A stretch of 26,117 nt of DNA from contig DMTA01000540.1 of the NCBI GenBank assembly GCA_003454835.1, positions 1 to 26,117 on the forward strand, given 5' to 3'. Position 1 is the first letter of the stretch, and the number at the start of each line of letters is the position of its first letter. This document shows positions 17,996 through 25,130 of the stretch, piece after piece. The translations under genes and the position numbers were made by a program. Below the pieces are notes generated by a model. That model was not told the DNA's origin. It ran no database searches and saw only the letters and a list, made by a program, of their open reading frames with translations. This stretch comes from Achromobacter sp. (lineage in GTDB: Bacteria > Pseudomonadota > Gammaproteobacteria > Burkholderiales > Burkholderiaceae_B).

Positions 17996-18303
17996 GCTAG
18001 GGGGTCCAGACAGAGGGGCGATCACAACGTCGCCAAACGCGGATTGTACTGGACGGCCGGCCGGGCAGGCCATCAGCTCGGGCTGGTGGCGGACCCTATT
18101 TCTTGGCCGCCGGTCACGCGGTGGCAACAGCCGTTGGCAACGGTCCAGGGGTGAGGTGTTGCGTAGTCGGCGGCCGGGATGAGCCCGGGATACGACGCGC
18201 GGCGTTGTTGATTTCACCGATCCTGGCGCGAGGAGTGAAGGGAACCTGGCGCGAGGTGTGAAGGGGAGTTAGCCCCATACCCAAATTGGAGGATGCAGCG
18301 ATC
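17996..18303. other. Divergent intergenic region
   Basis: About 300 bases between the FAD dehydrogenase and the NlpC-like gene. No gene is seen. It holds a 23-bp tandem duplication near its right end and a GGAGG (18288-18292) that can serve the downstream gene. Promoters for both directions should lie here, but no consensus pair is obvious. Confidence 0.45.
18222..18267. repeat. Two tandem copies of a 23-bp element
   Basis: CCTGGCGCGAGG-A/T-GTGAAGGG units at 18222-18244 and 18245-18267 differ at only two positions. They sit 37-80 bases upstream of the NlpC-like start. They could be a duplicated binding site or a recent slippage event. Confidence 0.8.
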
Positions 18304-19191
18304 ATGCGGCACGCCTACCATTTGCTCCGCTATCAAGCGGAATTGGGGAAGGCAATGACGGCATCTGTGTTGTTGCAGTTCGTCGCCATCGGCGTCATAG
18401 CCGGTGCTCTCGGCCAAGGAATACGCGCGATCGTCGGGATCAAGAAGGCCAGCGACGAGGTCGCGGCGGAAGGATCGACGCTCCGTTCGGAAGGGTTGGA
18501 CGTTTCTCGATTGGTTCTCAGCGTGTTCATCGGCGGCACGGCTGGCGGTGTCGGTATCTTTACCATCACGGGATTTCATGTGACCGCCTACACGAACATT
18601 TCGGTCGAAATGTTCTTTGGTGTCGTGGGCATTGGATATGCCGGTACGGATTTCATTGAAGGATTTGTTCGAACGCAACTGCCTAACCGAGGGGCGGCGG
18701 CGTTGGCTTTGAGTGGACAGGCGCAGCGAGCCTCGCCCGAAATCTACATACCACCCCCTGTCCCAGATCTAATCAAGCAAAGCTGCGAGAGGCTGCTACG
18801 GATTCCCGCAAATGCCTCCGATTGCTCGGGCTTCGCCAAAGCGGTGGCAGCCGAGTTCGGCGTCACGATGACCGGGCTGGCCAATGACATCGCGGATCAG
18901 TTGACGTCCGCCAATGGTTGGACGGAGCTAGGGTCAGATGCGCAGGCCGGCAGGCGAGCCGCTGAGGCGGCTGCGCGTGGTGAATTTGTGATCGGAGCCA
19001 GGAAGGAAGTGGGCAATGGGCACGTTGTCGTTGTGGTCGAAGGGATGCCGCTCGCACATGACAAGTATCCGTTTTGCTACTGGGGAAAGCTGAATGATCC
19101 AGCCAATGCTGGTTTCAACAGGACGGCAAACTGGGCATGGGACCGGGCTTCGCGCGATAGCGTCACCTATGCGAGCCGCAAAATTTCCTAG
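18304..19191 (+). CDS. Membrane-anchored NlpC/P60-like (papain-fold) protein
   Basis: A 295-residue protein in two parts. The N-terminal half has a hydrophobic helix (VLLQFVAIGVIAGALGQGI), a basic loop, another helix (LVLSVFIGGTAGGVGIFTI) and VGIGYAGTDFIEGF, a small membrane module. The C-terminal half has Cys174 in DCSGFAKAV and His240 in NGHVVVVVEG, the Cys-then-His order of NlpC/P60 and CHAP peptidoglycan hydrolases. A cell-wall amidase or endopeptidase, possibly an effector or phage-derived, is the best guess. The start is uncertain: ATG 18304 has GGAGG 11 bases upstream, while ATG 18355 (MTASVLLQF) has GGGGAAGG immediately upstream and fits the membrane module better. No immunity or secretion gene is adjacent. 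Confidence 0.7.
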   Translation: MRHAYHLLRYQAELGKAMTASVLLQFVAIGVIAGALGQGIRAIVGIKKASDEVAAEGSTLRSEGLDVSRLVLSVFIGGTAGGVGIFTITGFHVTAYTNISVEMFFGVVGIGYAGTDFIEGFVRTQLPNRGAAALALSGQAQRASPEIYIPPPVPDLIKQSCERLLRIPANASDCSGFAKAVAAEFGVTMTGLANDIADQLTSANGWTELGSDAQAGRRAAEAAARGEFVIGARKEVGNGHVVVVVEGMPLAHDKYPFCYWGKLNDPANAGFNRTANWAWDRASRDSVTYASRKIS

Positions 19192-19296
19192 AGATCGCAG
19201 GCTTTTTCGCAGCATGCCAGCGCTTCGTGGGACATGAAGAGTGTGCATCATCAACGCTGCCGACTACGGTCTAACCGCAGGTTGCCAAAACACGTC

Positions 19297-19872
19297 TCAG
19301 AACAGTTTCAGCGCCTGCGCCACCCATATTGCCAGACCGATGGCGATGCCGATCAGAAGTGTCTTGCGAAGCCCGCCGCGTGCCGGAACCGCGCCCGGGG
19401 CGGGATCCGCCGCCAGGTTTTCGAGGGATGCGCGATTCGCGCCAGGCGATGTCGTCATCGGCGCGTCGGGCGATTCCGTCTCGATGGTGAACACGGGCCG
19501 GGCCTGCCGATCAGGCGTCAAACTACTCAGATCTTTGGTGTCCAAGCCCGCGCCGCGCAGCATGTCCCACAGGCCCTCCATGCCCTGGCCATTGCGCAGG
19601 GCCTCGATGCGCTCGCGCTCGGCGCGGGGCACCTCGTCCAGGCTGCCGTAGCGGCGTCCGTTCACGGTGACGGCGCCATCGTCGATCTGGACGTTGAACG
19701 TCTTGCCGTTTTCGGTGCCTGAATAGCGCCACGATTCACTGACCGACACGCCATCCATCCCGCCATCCAGCAGGGCTTCAATCTGCGTGCGCTGTTCGGG
19801 CGTGAGGTCCGTCGTGGAACTCCAGCTGCGGGTGGTCGTCGAACTGCGCCAGGTCTTTGTGTTGTCGTTCAT
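19297..19872 (-). CDS. Hypothetical protein with one C-terminal transmembrane helix
   Basis: A 191-residue protein starting MNDNTKTW, with a Ser/Thr-rich N-terminus (RSSTTTRSWSSTT), a central small domain of strands and acidic helices (ENGKTFNVQIDDGAVTVNGRRY, SLDEVPRAERERIEALRNG), a Pro-rich linker, and a C-terminal helix TLLIGIAIGLAIWVAQAL that likely anchors it in the membrane. I do not recognise the family. ATG 19872 is preferred over the in-frame start 31 codons upstream because the extra residues are Ala-rich with no ribosome site; the ribosome site for 19872 is also weak. It converges with the NlpC-like gene. Confidence 0.7.
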   Translation of the reverse strand: MNDNTKTWRSSTTTRSWSSTTDLTPEQRTQIEALLDGGMDGVSVSESWRYSGTENGKTFNVQIDDGAVTVNGRRYGSLDEVPRAERERIEALRNGQGMEGLWDMLRGAGLDTKDLSSLTPDRQARPVFTIETESPDAPMTTSPGANRASLENLAADPAPGAVPARGGLRKTLLIGIAIGLAIWVAQALKLF

Positions 19873-20238
19873 GTGGGATCTGTCATGGGTTGCAGGCGCC
19901 GCCGGCTGAGCCGTTGCCACGGCCTTCACGCATCGCGCAATGCCGCGCAAATATACCGAATCCATTCACCTTGCTGTCAGAAAAGCCCACATTTGCGGGC
20001 TTCTTACGTTGTCCTTAAAGCAAAAGACTTTCCCACGTCAAGAAATTCCATCTGATACGGTCGAACGAGCAGATCAGAAGCGCATAATGCCGACACCTGC
20101 TCTTACGTCCCTTTTCAAAGAGCAGTGTTGATTTTGAGCAAGAAAAGAGCGTGTTGTCACTAGCTCGGGCAGTTCGTGTTTCCAGGTTTCATGTTCGGTA
20201 GCGCGCTAGGACAACTTGGAGTATTCACGGAGATGTCC
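19873..20238. other. Intergenic region upstream of the dehydrogenase operon
   Basis: No gene is seen. An AAGCCC/GGGCTT hairpin (19983-20002, loop of 8) lies in the middle. On the minus strand it is followed by TTTT, so it may act as a terminator or leader hairpin in the direction of the 191-residue protein. The stretch 19940-20150 is visibly more AT-rich than its surroundings, which suits promoters for both directions, but I cannot assign a clear -35/-10 pair. Confidence 0.45.
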
Positions 20239-20952
20239 ATGACTGATGACGCACAGCCGCGCCGGCGGTTTCTGCAAACGATGGCCATTGTGCCAGCGTC
20301 GACGCTGGCGATCGGCGGCCTGACCGTCGGCTGTACCAACGCCGCCGACGGCAATGCCGCAAAAGCGGCCAAGCCCTACGAGCCCACCTATTTCACCAAG
20401 GCCGAATGGGCCTTCATCGTTGCCGCGGTGGATCACCTGATTCCCGCCGACGAGTACGGCCCTGGCGCCATCGTGGCCGGCGTGCCCGAGTTCATCGACC
20501 GTCAGATGGAGACGCCCTTTGGCCACGGCAAGCTGTGGTACATGGACGGGCCGTTCCACACCGATCAGGTGCCGGAACTGGGCTACCAGCTCGACCAGAA
20601 TCCCCGCCAGGTCTATCGCAACGGCATCGAGGCCTGTGACGCTTGGTGCGTGAAGACGCACGGCAAGGCGTACGCCGAACTCGACAAGGCCCTGCAGGAA
20701 CAGATCCTGAAGGATCTGCAGTCGGGCAAGATCGCCTTCGAATCCGTGCCGTCCAAGACGTTCTTCAGTTTCCTCTTGGCCAACACCAAGGAAGGTTTCT
20801 TTGCCGATCCGATCTACGGCGGCAACAAGAACATGGTGGGCTGGAAGATGGTGGGCTTTCCCGGCGCGCGCGCCGATTTCATGGACTGGGTCGACCAGCC
20901 CAACGTGAAGTATCCCTATGGCCCCGTGTCGATTTCTGGGGAGAAGGGTTAA
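20239..20952 (+). CDS. Gluconate 2-dehydrogenase-type subunit 3 (small, Tat-exported)
   Basis: A 237-residue small subunit of the gluconate/sorbitol/fructose dehydrogenase class. The twin-arginine motif PRRRFLQT is followed by a hydrophobic stretch (IVPASTLAIGGLTVG), so the folded complex is exported by the Tat system; in these enzymes this subunit carries the export signal for the flavoprotein. The mature domain (AEWAFIVAAVDHLIPADEYGPGAIVAGVPEF, then LPxK-like SVPSKTFFSFLLANTKEGFFADPIYGGN) is characteristic. ATG 20239 is chosen because GGAG lies 6 bases before it; an ATG six bases earlier abuts the ribosome site. It is followed after 3 bases by the flavoprotein gene. Confidence 0.92.
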   Translation: MTDDAQPRRRFLQTMAIVPASTLAIGGLTVGCTNAADGNAAKAAKPYEPTYFTKAEWAFIVAAVDHLIPADEYGPGAIVAGVPEFIDRQMETPFGHGKLWYMDGPFHTDQVPELGYQLDQNPRQVYRNGIEACDAWCVKTHGKAYAELDKALQEQILKDLQSGKIAFESVPSKTFFSFLLANTKEGFFADPIYGGNKNMVGWKMVGFPGARADFMDWVDQPNVKYPYGPVSISGEKG

Positions 20953-20955
20953 ATC

Positions 20956-22731
20956 ATGGCGATCAAGAAAGACAAAGTTGATGCGGTACTGGTCGGATTC
21001 GGCTGGACCGGCGCGATCCTGGGTCAGGAACTGACCGAAGCGGGCTTGCAGGTGCTGGCGCTGGAGCGCGGCGGCATGCAGGACACGCCCAAGGACGCGG
21101 AATACCCCAAGGTGATCGACGAGCTGAAGTATTCGGTGCGCGGTTATCTGTTCCAGGACCTGTCCAAGGAAACCGTGACGATCCGCCACGGCGTGGATGA
21201 CGTGGCCGTGCCGTACCGCCAGAACGGTTCGTTCCTGCTGGGCACGGGCGTGGGCGGCGCGGGCTTTCACTGGAACGGCATGCACTACCGCGTGCTGCCC
21301 GAAGAGCTGGAGCTGCGCACGCGTTATGAGACGCGCTATGGCAAGAAGTTCATTCCGGAAGGCATGACGATCCAGGACTTCGGCGTGACCTACGACGAGC
21401 TCGAACCGTACTTCTCGAAGTTTGAATACGTGTGCGGCACGTCGGGCAAGGCCGGCAATCTGAACGGCAAGATCGTCGAAGGCGGCAATCCGCTGGAAGG
21501 CAAGCGCAGCAAGGAATTCCCGCTGCCGCCGCTGGCCACGACCTACGGCGCATCGCTGTTCGACAAGGCTGCGCGCGAAGTCGGCTTCAATCCGTATCCC
21601 ACGCCGGCCGCCAACGCATCGGGCCCTTACACCAACCCGTACGGCGTGCGCCTTGGCCCCTGTAATTTCTGCGGCTTCTGCGAAAACTACGGCTGCTACA
21701 TGTATTCGAAGGCCTCGCCGCAGACCACGATTCTGCCGGTTCTGCTGAAGAAGCCGAATTTCGAGCTGCGCACGCGTTCGCAGGTCATCAAGGTCAATCT
21801 GGATTCGACCGGCAAGAAGGCCGTCGGCGTGACCTACATCGACGCGGACGGCAACGAGATCGATCAGCCCGCGGATCTGGTGATCCTGTCGGCGTATCAG
21901 ATGCACAACGTGCGTCTTCTGCTGCTGTCAGGCATCGGCAAGCCGTATGACCCGAAGACGAACGAGGGTGTGGTCGGCAAGAACTACGCCTACCAGATGA
22001 ACGGCGCGGTCAACGTGCTGCTGCCCAAGGGCACGCAGCTGAACCCGTTCGTCGGCACCGGCGCGGGCGGCGTGGGCATGGACGACCTGAACGGCGACCA
22101 GTTCGACCACGGTCCGCTGGGCTTTGTGGGCGGCGCCAGCATCCGTCACGTGCGCTACGGCGGCCGTCCGATCAAGCAGACACCGACGACGCCGGGCACC
22201 CCGACGTGGGGCACGGCCTGGAAGGCGGGCGTACAGGACGCGTATCAGCGCTTCATGACGATCGGCATTTCCGGGTCGGTGATGTCGTACCGCGACGCCT
22301 ATCTGTCGCTCGATCCGACCTACAAGGACGCCTACGGCCAGCCGCTCTTGCGCATGACGTTCGACTGGCACGACAACGAGTTCGACATGCTGGGCTACAT
22401 GGGCAAGCGCATGGAGACCGTGGCAAAGGCCATGAATCCTGAAAAGCACTTCGTGGCCGTGCGCAAGAAGGGCGCGCGCTACGACACGCGCGTCTATCAG
22501 AGCACGCACAACACGGGCGGCGCCATCATGGGCTCGAACCCCAAGGAAAGCGTGGTCAACAAGTACCTGCAGAGCTGGGATGTGCCGAACGTGTTCGTGA
22601 TGGGCGCCTGCGTGTTCCCGCAGAACATGGGCTACAACCCGACCGGTCTGGTCGGCGCGCTGGCTTACTGGGCGGCGCAGGCGATCCGCGAGCAGTACCT
22701 GAAGAACCCCGGCCCGCTGGTCCAGGCTTAA
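20956..22731 (+). CDS. GMC-family flavoprotein subunit of membrane-bound sugar (acid) dehydrogenase
   Basis: A 591-residue GMC oxidoreductase, the catalytic subunit. FAD motif GFGWTG is at residues 14-19. HNTGG and GYNPTGLVG near the C-terminus supply the catalytic His and Asn typical of GMC enzymes. Cysteines 236, 239, 242 and 247 (CNFCGFCENYGC) resemble the iron-sulfur-ligating region of FAD glucose and fructose dehydrogenases and may hold a 3Fe-4S centre passing electrons to the cytochrome. It oxidises a polyol, sugar or sugar acid; gluconate to 2-ketogluconate is the default family annotation, but the substrate is not fixed by sequence. No own signal peptide: it should travel with the Tat subunit. 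Starts 3 bases after the small subunit. Confidence 0.93.
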   Translation: MAIKKDKVDAVLVGFGWTGAILGQELTEAGLQVLALERGGMQDTPKDAEYPKVIDELKYSVRGYLFQDLSKETVTIRHGVDDVAVPYRQNGSFLLGTGVGGAGFHWNGMHYRVLPEELELRTRYETRYGKKFIPEGMTIQDFGVTYDELEPYFSKFEYVCGTSGKAGNLNGKIVEGGNPLEGKRSKEFPLPPLATTYGASLFDKAAREVGFNPYPTPAANASGPYTNPYGVRLGPCNFCGFCENYGCYMYSKASPQTTILPVLLKKPNFELRTRSQVIKVNLDSTGKKAVGVTYIDADGNEIDQPADLVILSAYQMHNVRLLLLSGIGKPYDPKTNEGVVGKNYAYQMNGAVNVLLPKGTQLNPFVGTGAGGVGMDDLNGDQFDHGPLGFVGGASIRHVRYGGRPIKQTPTTPGTPTWGTAWKAGVQDAYQRFMTIGISGSVMSYRDAYLSLDPTYKDAYGQPLLRMTFDWHDNEFDMLGYMGKRMETVAKAMNPEKHFVAVRKKGARYDTRVYQSTHNTGGAIMGSNPKESVVNKYLQSWDVPNVFVMGACVFPQNMGYNPTGLVGALAYWAAQAIREQYLKNPGPLVQA

Positions 22732-22743
22732 GGAGACGGAACA

Positions 22744-24072
22744 ATGATCAAGCACACCATTGTTGCGGCCGTCTCGGCCCTGTCTGCCCTGGTTGCCGGC
22801 GCCGCATTTGCGGCCGACGGCACGCCCGCATCGACCGACGCGCAAATGATCAAGCAGGGCGAGTACCTGTCGCGCGCCGGCGACTGTATCGCCTGCCACA
22901 CGGCGTCGGGCGGCAAGCCTTTTGCCGGCGGTCTGGGCATCGATTCGCCGCTGGGCATGATCTATTCGACGAACATCACGCCGGATAAGGAAACGGGCAT
23001 CGGCAATTATTCGTACGAGGACTTCGACAGGGCCGTGCGCCACGGCGTGGCCAAGGACGGACACTCGCTGTACCCGGCCATGCCTTACACCGCCTACGCC
23101 AACGTCACCCCCGACGATGTGAAGGCCTTGTACGCCTACTTCATGCACGGCGTCGAGCCCGTGAAGCAGGAGAACAAGGACACCGATATCGTCTGGCCGA
23201 TGTCGATGCGCTGGCCGTTGACGGTGTGGCGCTGGGTGTTCGCGCCGGATGTCGCGACGGCGCCTGTGACGGTGAACACGAGCGGCGCGGACAAGCAGGC
23301 GCTGCTGCGCGGCCAGTACCTCGTTGAAGGCCTGGGCCATTGCAGCACCTGCCACACGCCGCGCGGCGTGGCCTTGCAGGAAAAGGCGCTGACCGACGCG
23401 GACGGCTCGGCCTTCCTGTCGGGCGGCGTGGTCGAAGGCTGGCTGGCCAAGAATCTGCGCGGCGACGCGACCGACGGCCTGGGCGCCTGGACCAAGGAAG
23501 ACATCACGACCTTCCTGAAGTCCGGCCGCAATGGTCACTCGGCGGCGTTCGGCGGCATGGCGCAAGTGGTCGAGGAAAGCACGCAGCACCTGACCGACGA
23601 CGATCTGAACGCCATCGCGGTGTACCTGAAAAGTCTGCCGCCGGTGAACAAGGACGCCACCAAGCCGCTGGCCTATGACGAGTCCGTGGCCCAGGCGCTG
23701 CGTACCGGCAAGGACAAGAGCGACGGCGCCATGGCCTTCCTGAACAACTGCGCGGCTTGCCATCGCAGCACGGGCAAGGGCTATACCGAGACGTTCCCGC
23801 AGCTCGCGTTGAGCTCGACGGTCAACTCGGCCGATCCGGCGTCGTTGATCCACATCGTGCTCAAGGGCGCGCAGATGCCGGGCACGGCGTCGGCGCCGAC
23901 TGCGTATGCGATGCCGGGCTTTGACTGGCGCATGACCGACAAGGAGGTCGCCGACGTGGTGAGCTTCGTGCGGTCGAGCTGGGGCAACAAGGGCGCAGCG
24001 GTCAGCGCGTCCGACGTGGCCAAGGTGCGTAAGGACATTGGCGCGGCGCCGCAGCCGGTGCACGCGCAGTGA
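22744..24072 (+). CDS. Triheme cytochrome c subunit of the dehydrogenase complex
   Basis: A 442-residue exported cytochrome with three CXXCH heme sites: Cys48-Cys51-His52 (CIACH), Cys200-Cys203-His204 (CSTCH) and Cys336-Cys339-His340 (CAACH). This is the classic three-domain layout of the alcohol/gluconate dehydrogenase cytochrome subunit. A Sec signal peptide ends near residue 23 (AAFA-AD). It carries electrons from the flavoprotein to ubiquinone or the terminal oxidases at the outer face of the inner membrane. AAGGAGA lies 7 bases before the ATG, and the gene follows the flavoprotein by 12 bases. There is no strong membrane helix, so it may attach through an amphipathic C-terminus, as in related enzymes. 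Confidence 0.95.
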   Translation: MIKHTIVAAVSALSALVAGAAFAADGTPASTDAQMIKQGEYLSRAGDCIACHTASGGKPFAGGLGIDSPLGMIYSTNITPDKETGIGNYSYEDFDRAVRHGVAKDGHSLYPAMPYTAYANVTPDDVKALYAYFMHGVEPVKQENKDTDIVWPMSMRWPLTVWRWVFAPDVATAPVTVNTSGADKQALLRGQYLVEGLGHCSTCHTPRGVALQEKALTDADGSAFLSGGVVEGWLAKNLRGDATDGLGAWTKEDITTFLKSGRNGHSAAFGGMAQVVEESTQHLTDDDLNAIAVYLKSLPPVNKDATKPLAYDESVAQALRTGKDKSDGAMAFLNNCAACHRSTGKGYTETFPQLALSSTVNSADPASLIHIVLKGAQMPGTASAPTAYAMPGFDWRMTDKEVADVVSFVRSSWGNKGAAVSASDVAKVRKDIGAAPQPVHAQ

Positions 24073-24121
24073 TGTGACGATGTCGTGATCGACGGTCCCG
24101 CCGCTTTACCGGCGGGATGGC

Positions 24122-24163
24122 AGACGGCGCCGGAGAGTCTGAGGCTTTTCGGCGCCGTTTTTC
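24122..24163 (+). terminator. Terminator of the dehydrogenase operon
   Basis: ACGGCGCC (24124-24131) pairs with GGCGCCGT (24151-24158) and is followed by a T-run (24158-24162). It lies 50 bases after the cytochrome gene. A second stable hairpin (TCCCGCCG/CGGCGGGA) lies just upstream at 24096-24117. Confidence 0.85.
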
Positions 24164-24187
24164 ATGCGCGGGTTTTATACGGGGCTT

Positions 24188-24317
24188 CCATGCGGGGCTC
24201 ACATGCGGGGCTCACATGCAGGGCTCACATGCGGGGCTCACATGCAGGGCTCACATGCAGGGCTCACATGCAGGGCTTACATGCATGGCTTACAAGCAGG
24301 GCTTACATGCCGGGGGC
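24188..24317. repeat. 13-bp minisatellite (ACATGCRGGGCTC), about 10 copies
   Basis: About ten tandem copies of a 13-base unit, most exact except for a G/A change at base 7. Copies at the right end decay (GGCTT for GGCTC, ACAAG for ACATG), and a further degenerate copy may lie at 24175-24187. The array is flanked on both sides by TTTCATGCGCG (24160-24170 and 24330-24340). As 13 is not a multiple of 3, all three + frames carry the same GSHAGLTCRAHM-type peptide cycle and no stop, which produces overlapping open frames that are unlikely to be real genes. Confidence 0.95.
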
Positions 24318-24522
24318 TTTGCCCGCAGCTTTCATGCGCGTTTTTTTGCAATGACGGATGCGAGGTTTGACAAGCCGCGGACATCGGCGCAAGCTGCGCA
24401 ACATGTCCCGGACGCACGCGCCTTCCGCCCTGATTATTGCCACCATCGGTTCGATGGTGGGTTAGCGCGTTTACCGGACATCGCTACACAAACCCGCCAC
24501 GAGGCGGGTTTGTCGTTTCCGC

Positions 24523-24547
24523 CTCCTGGTTTTTCTGCCGACAGGAG
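24523..24547 (+). promoter_or_regulatory. Hairpin that can hide the ribosome site of the kinase-like gene
   Basis: CTCCTG (24523-24528) is the exact complement of CAGGAG (24542-24547), which is the ribosome binding site 6 bases before ATG 24554. The 13-base loop is T-rich. Pairing would occlude translation; it is only six base pairs, so its effect is uncertain. Confidence 0.35.
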
Positions 24548-24553
24548 CTTTCC

Positions 24554-25093
24554 ATGCCTTCCCCTGAAACCGTCCACACCGCTGCCGAACCCATGCTGCA
24601 TTTCCTGTGCGGCAAGATCGGCGCGGGCAAATCCACGCTGGCTGCCCGATTGGCGGTGCAGCCCCGGACCCTTCTGCTCAGCGAAGACCGCTGGCTGGCG
24701 GCGCTGTATCCGGGCGAAATCGTGGACGTGGCAGACTACGGGCGCTGCGCCAGCCGCCTGCGCAATGCCATGGGCAGCCACGTCGTCGCGCTGGTGGCGG
24801 CCGGGATTTCTGTAGTGCTGGATTTTCCGGCCAACACGCGTCGCAGCCGCGAGTGGCTGCGCGACGTGGCCCATGAGGCGGGGTGCGCCCATACGCTGCA
24901 TTATCTGGACGTGCCCGATGCGGTCTGCAAGGCCAGGCTGCGCGCGCGCAATGCGTCCGGCGAACACCCCTTTACCACCAGCGACGACGAATACGACGCC
25001 ATCACGGCGTATTTCGTGGAGCCCGAAGAAGAAGAGGGGCTGATCATCGTCAGGCACGCTTCAACAGAATCCGGACCGGCCGGCCTGCTATGA
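24554..25093 (+). CDS. P-loop kinase-like ATP-binding protein
   Basis: A 179-residue protein with a Walker A motif GKIGAGKST (residues 20-28), an LSEDRW segment after the second strand, VVLDFPANTRRSREW as the likely Walker B-type region, and the LxxR lid-like LRARNASGEHPF. This layout is that of the small AAA/zeta-toxin-like kinases (COG0645-like) that phosphorylate small molecules, sometimes antibiotics, sugars or cell-wall precursors. The substrate is unknown. ATG 24554 is chosen for AGGAG 6 bases upstream; the open frame further upstream has no support. No antitoxin-like partner is adjacent. The FAN1-type gene begins 37 bases downstream on the same strand. Confidence 0.82.
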   Translation: MPSPETVHTAAEPMLHFLCGKIGAGKSTLAARLAVQPRTLLLSEDRWLAALYPGEIVDVADYGRCASRLRNAMGSHVVALVAAGISVVLDFPANTRRSREWLRDVAHEAGCAHTLHYLDVPDAVCKARLRARNASGEHPFTTSDDEYDAITAYFVEPEEEEGLIIVRHASTESGPAGLL

Positions 25094-25130
25094 TTACTGG
25101 ATAAATAAACAGTCCGCCCGGCCGCCGCCG

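Larger units (their letters stand above)
24073..24553. other. 480-base region without a clear gene
   Basis: Holds the operon terminator, the 13-bp minisatellite, a 9-bp hairpin CCACCATCG/CGATGGTGG (24440-24460, 3-base loop) and a 10-bp hairpin CAAACCCGCC/GGCGGGTTTG (24489-24512, loop ACGA), followed by the leader of the kinase-like gene. Open frames through the repeat are a by-product of its periodicity. A small RNA cannot be excluded. Confidence 0.6.

Noticed and set aside
24440..24460. GGTTCGAT inside a hairpin, reminiscent of a tRNA T-arm
   Set aside because: The hairpin loop is 3 bases in a 9-bp stem, not a 7-base T-loop, and no acceptor, D or anticodon arms can be drawn around it.
24489..24512. 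Hairpin with loop ACGA resembling a guanidine-II (mini-ykkC) riboswitch hairpin
   Set aside because: That riboswitch needs two such ACGR-loop hairpins; the neighbouring hairpin at 24440-24460 has a different loop, and the downstream gene is not a guanidine-related transporter or carboxylase.
24085..24815. Overlapping open frames through the 13-bp minisatellite as candidate genes
   Set aside because: They are open only because the repeat unit has no stop in any frame; they lack ribosome sites and differ from any protein-like composition.
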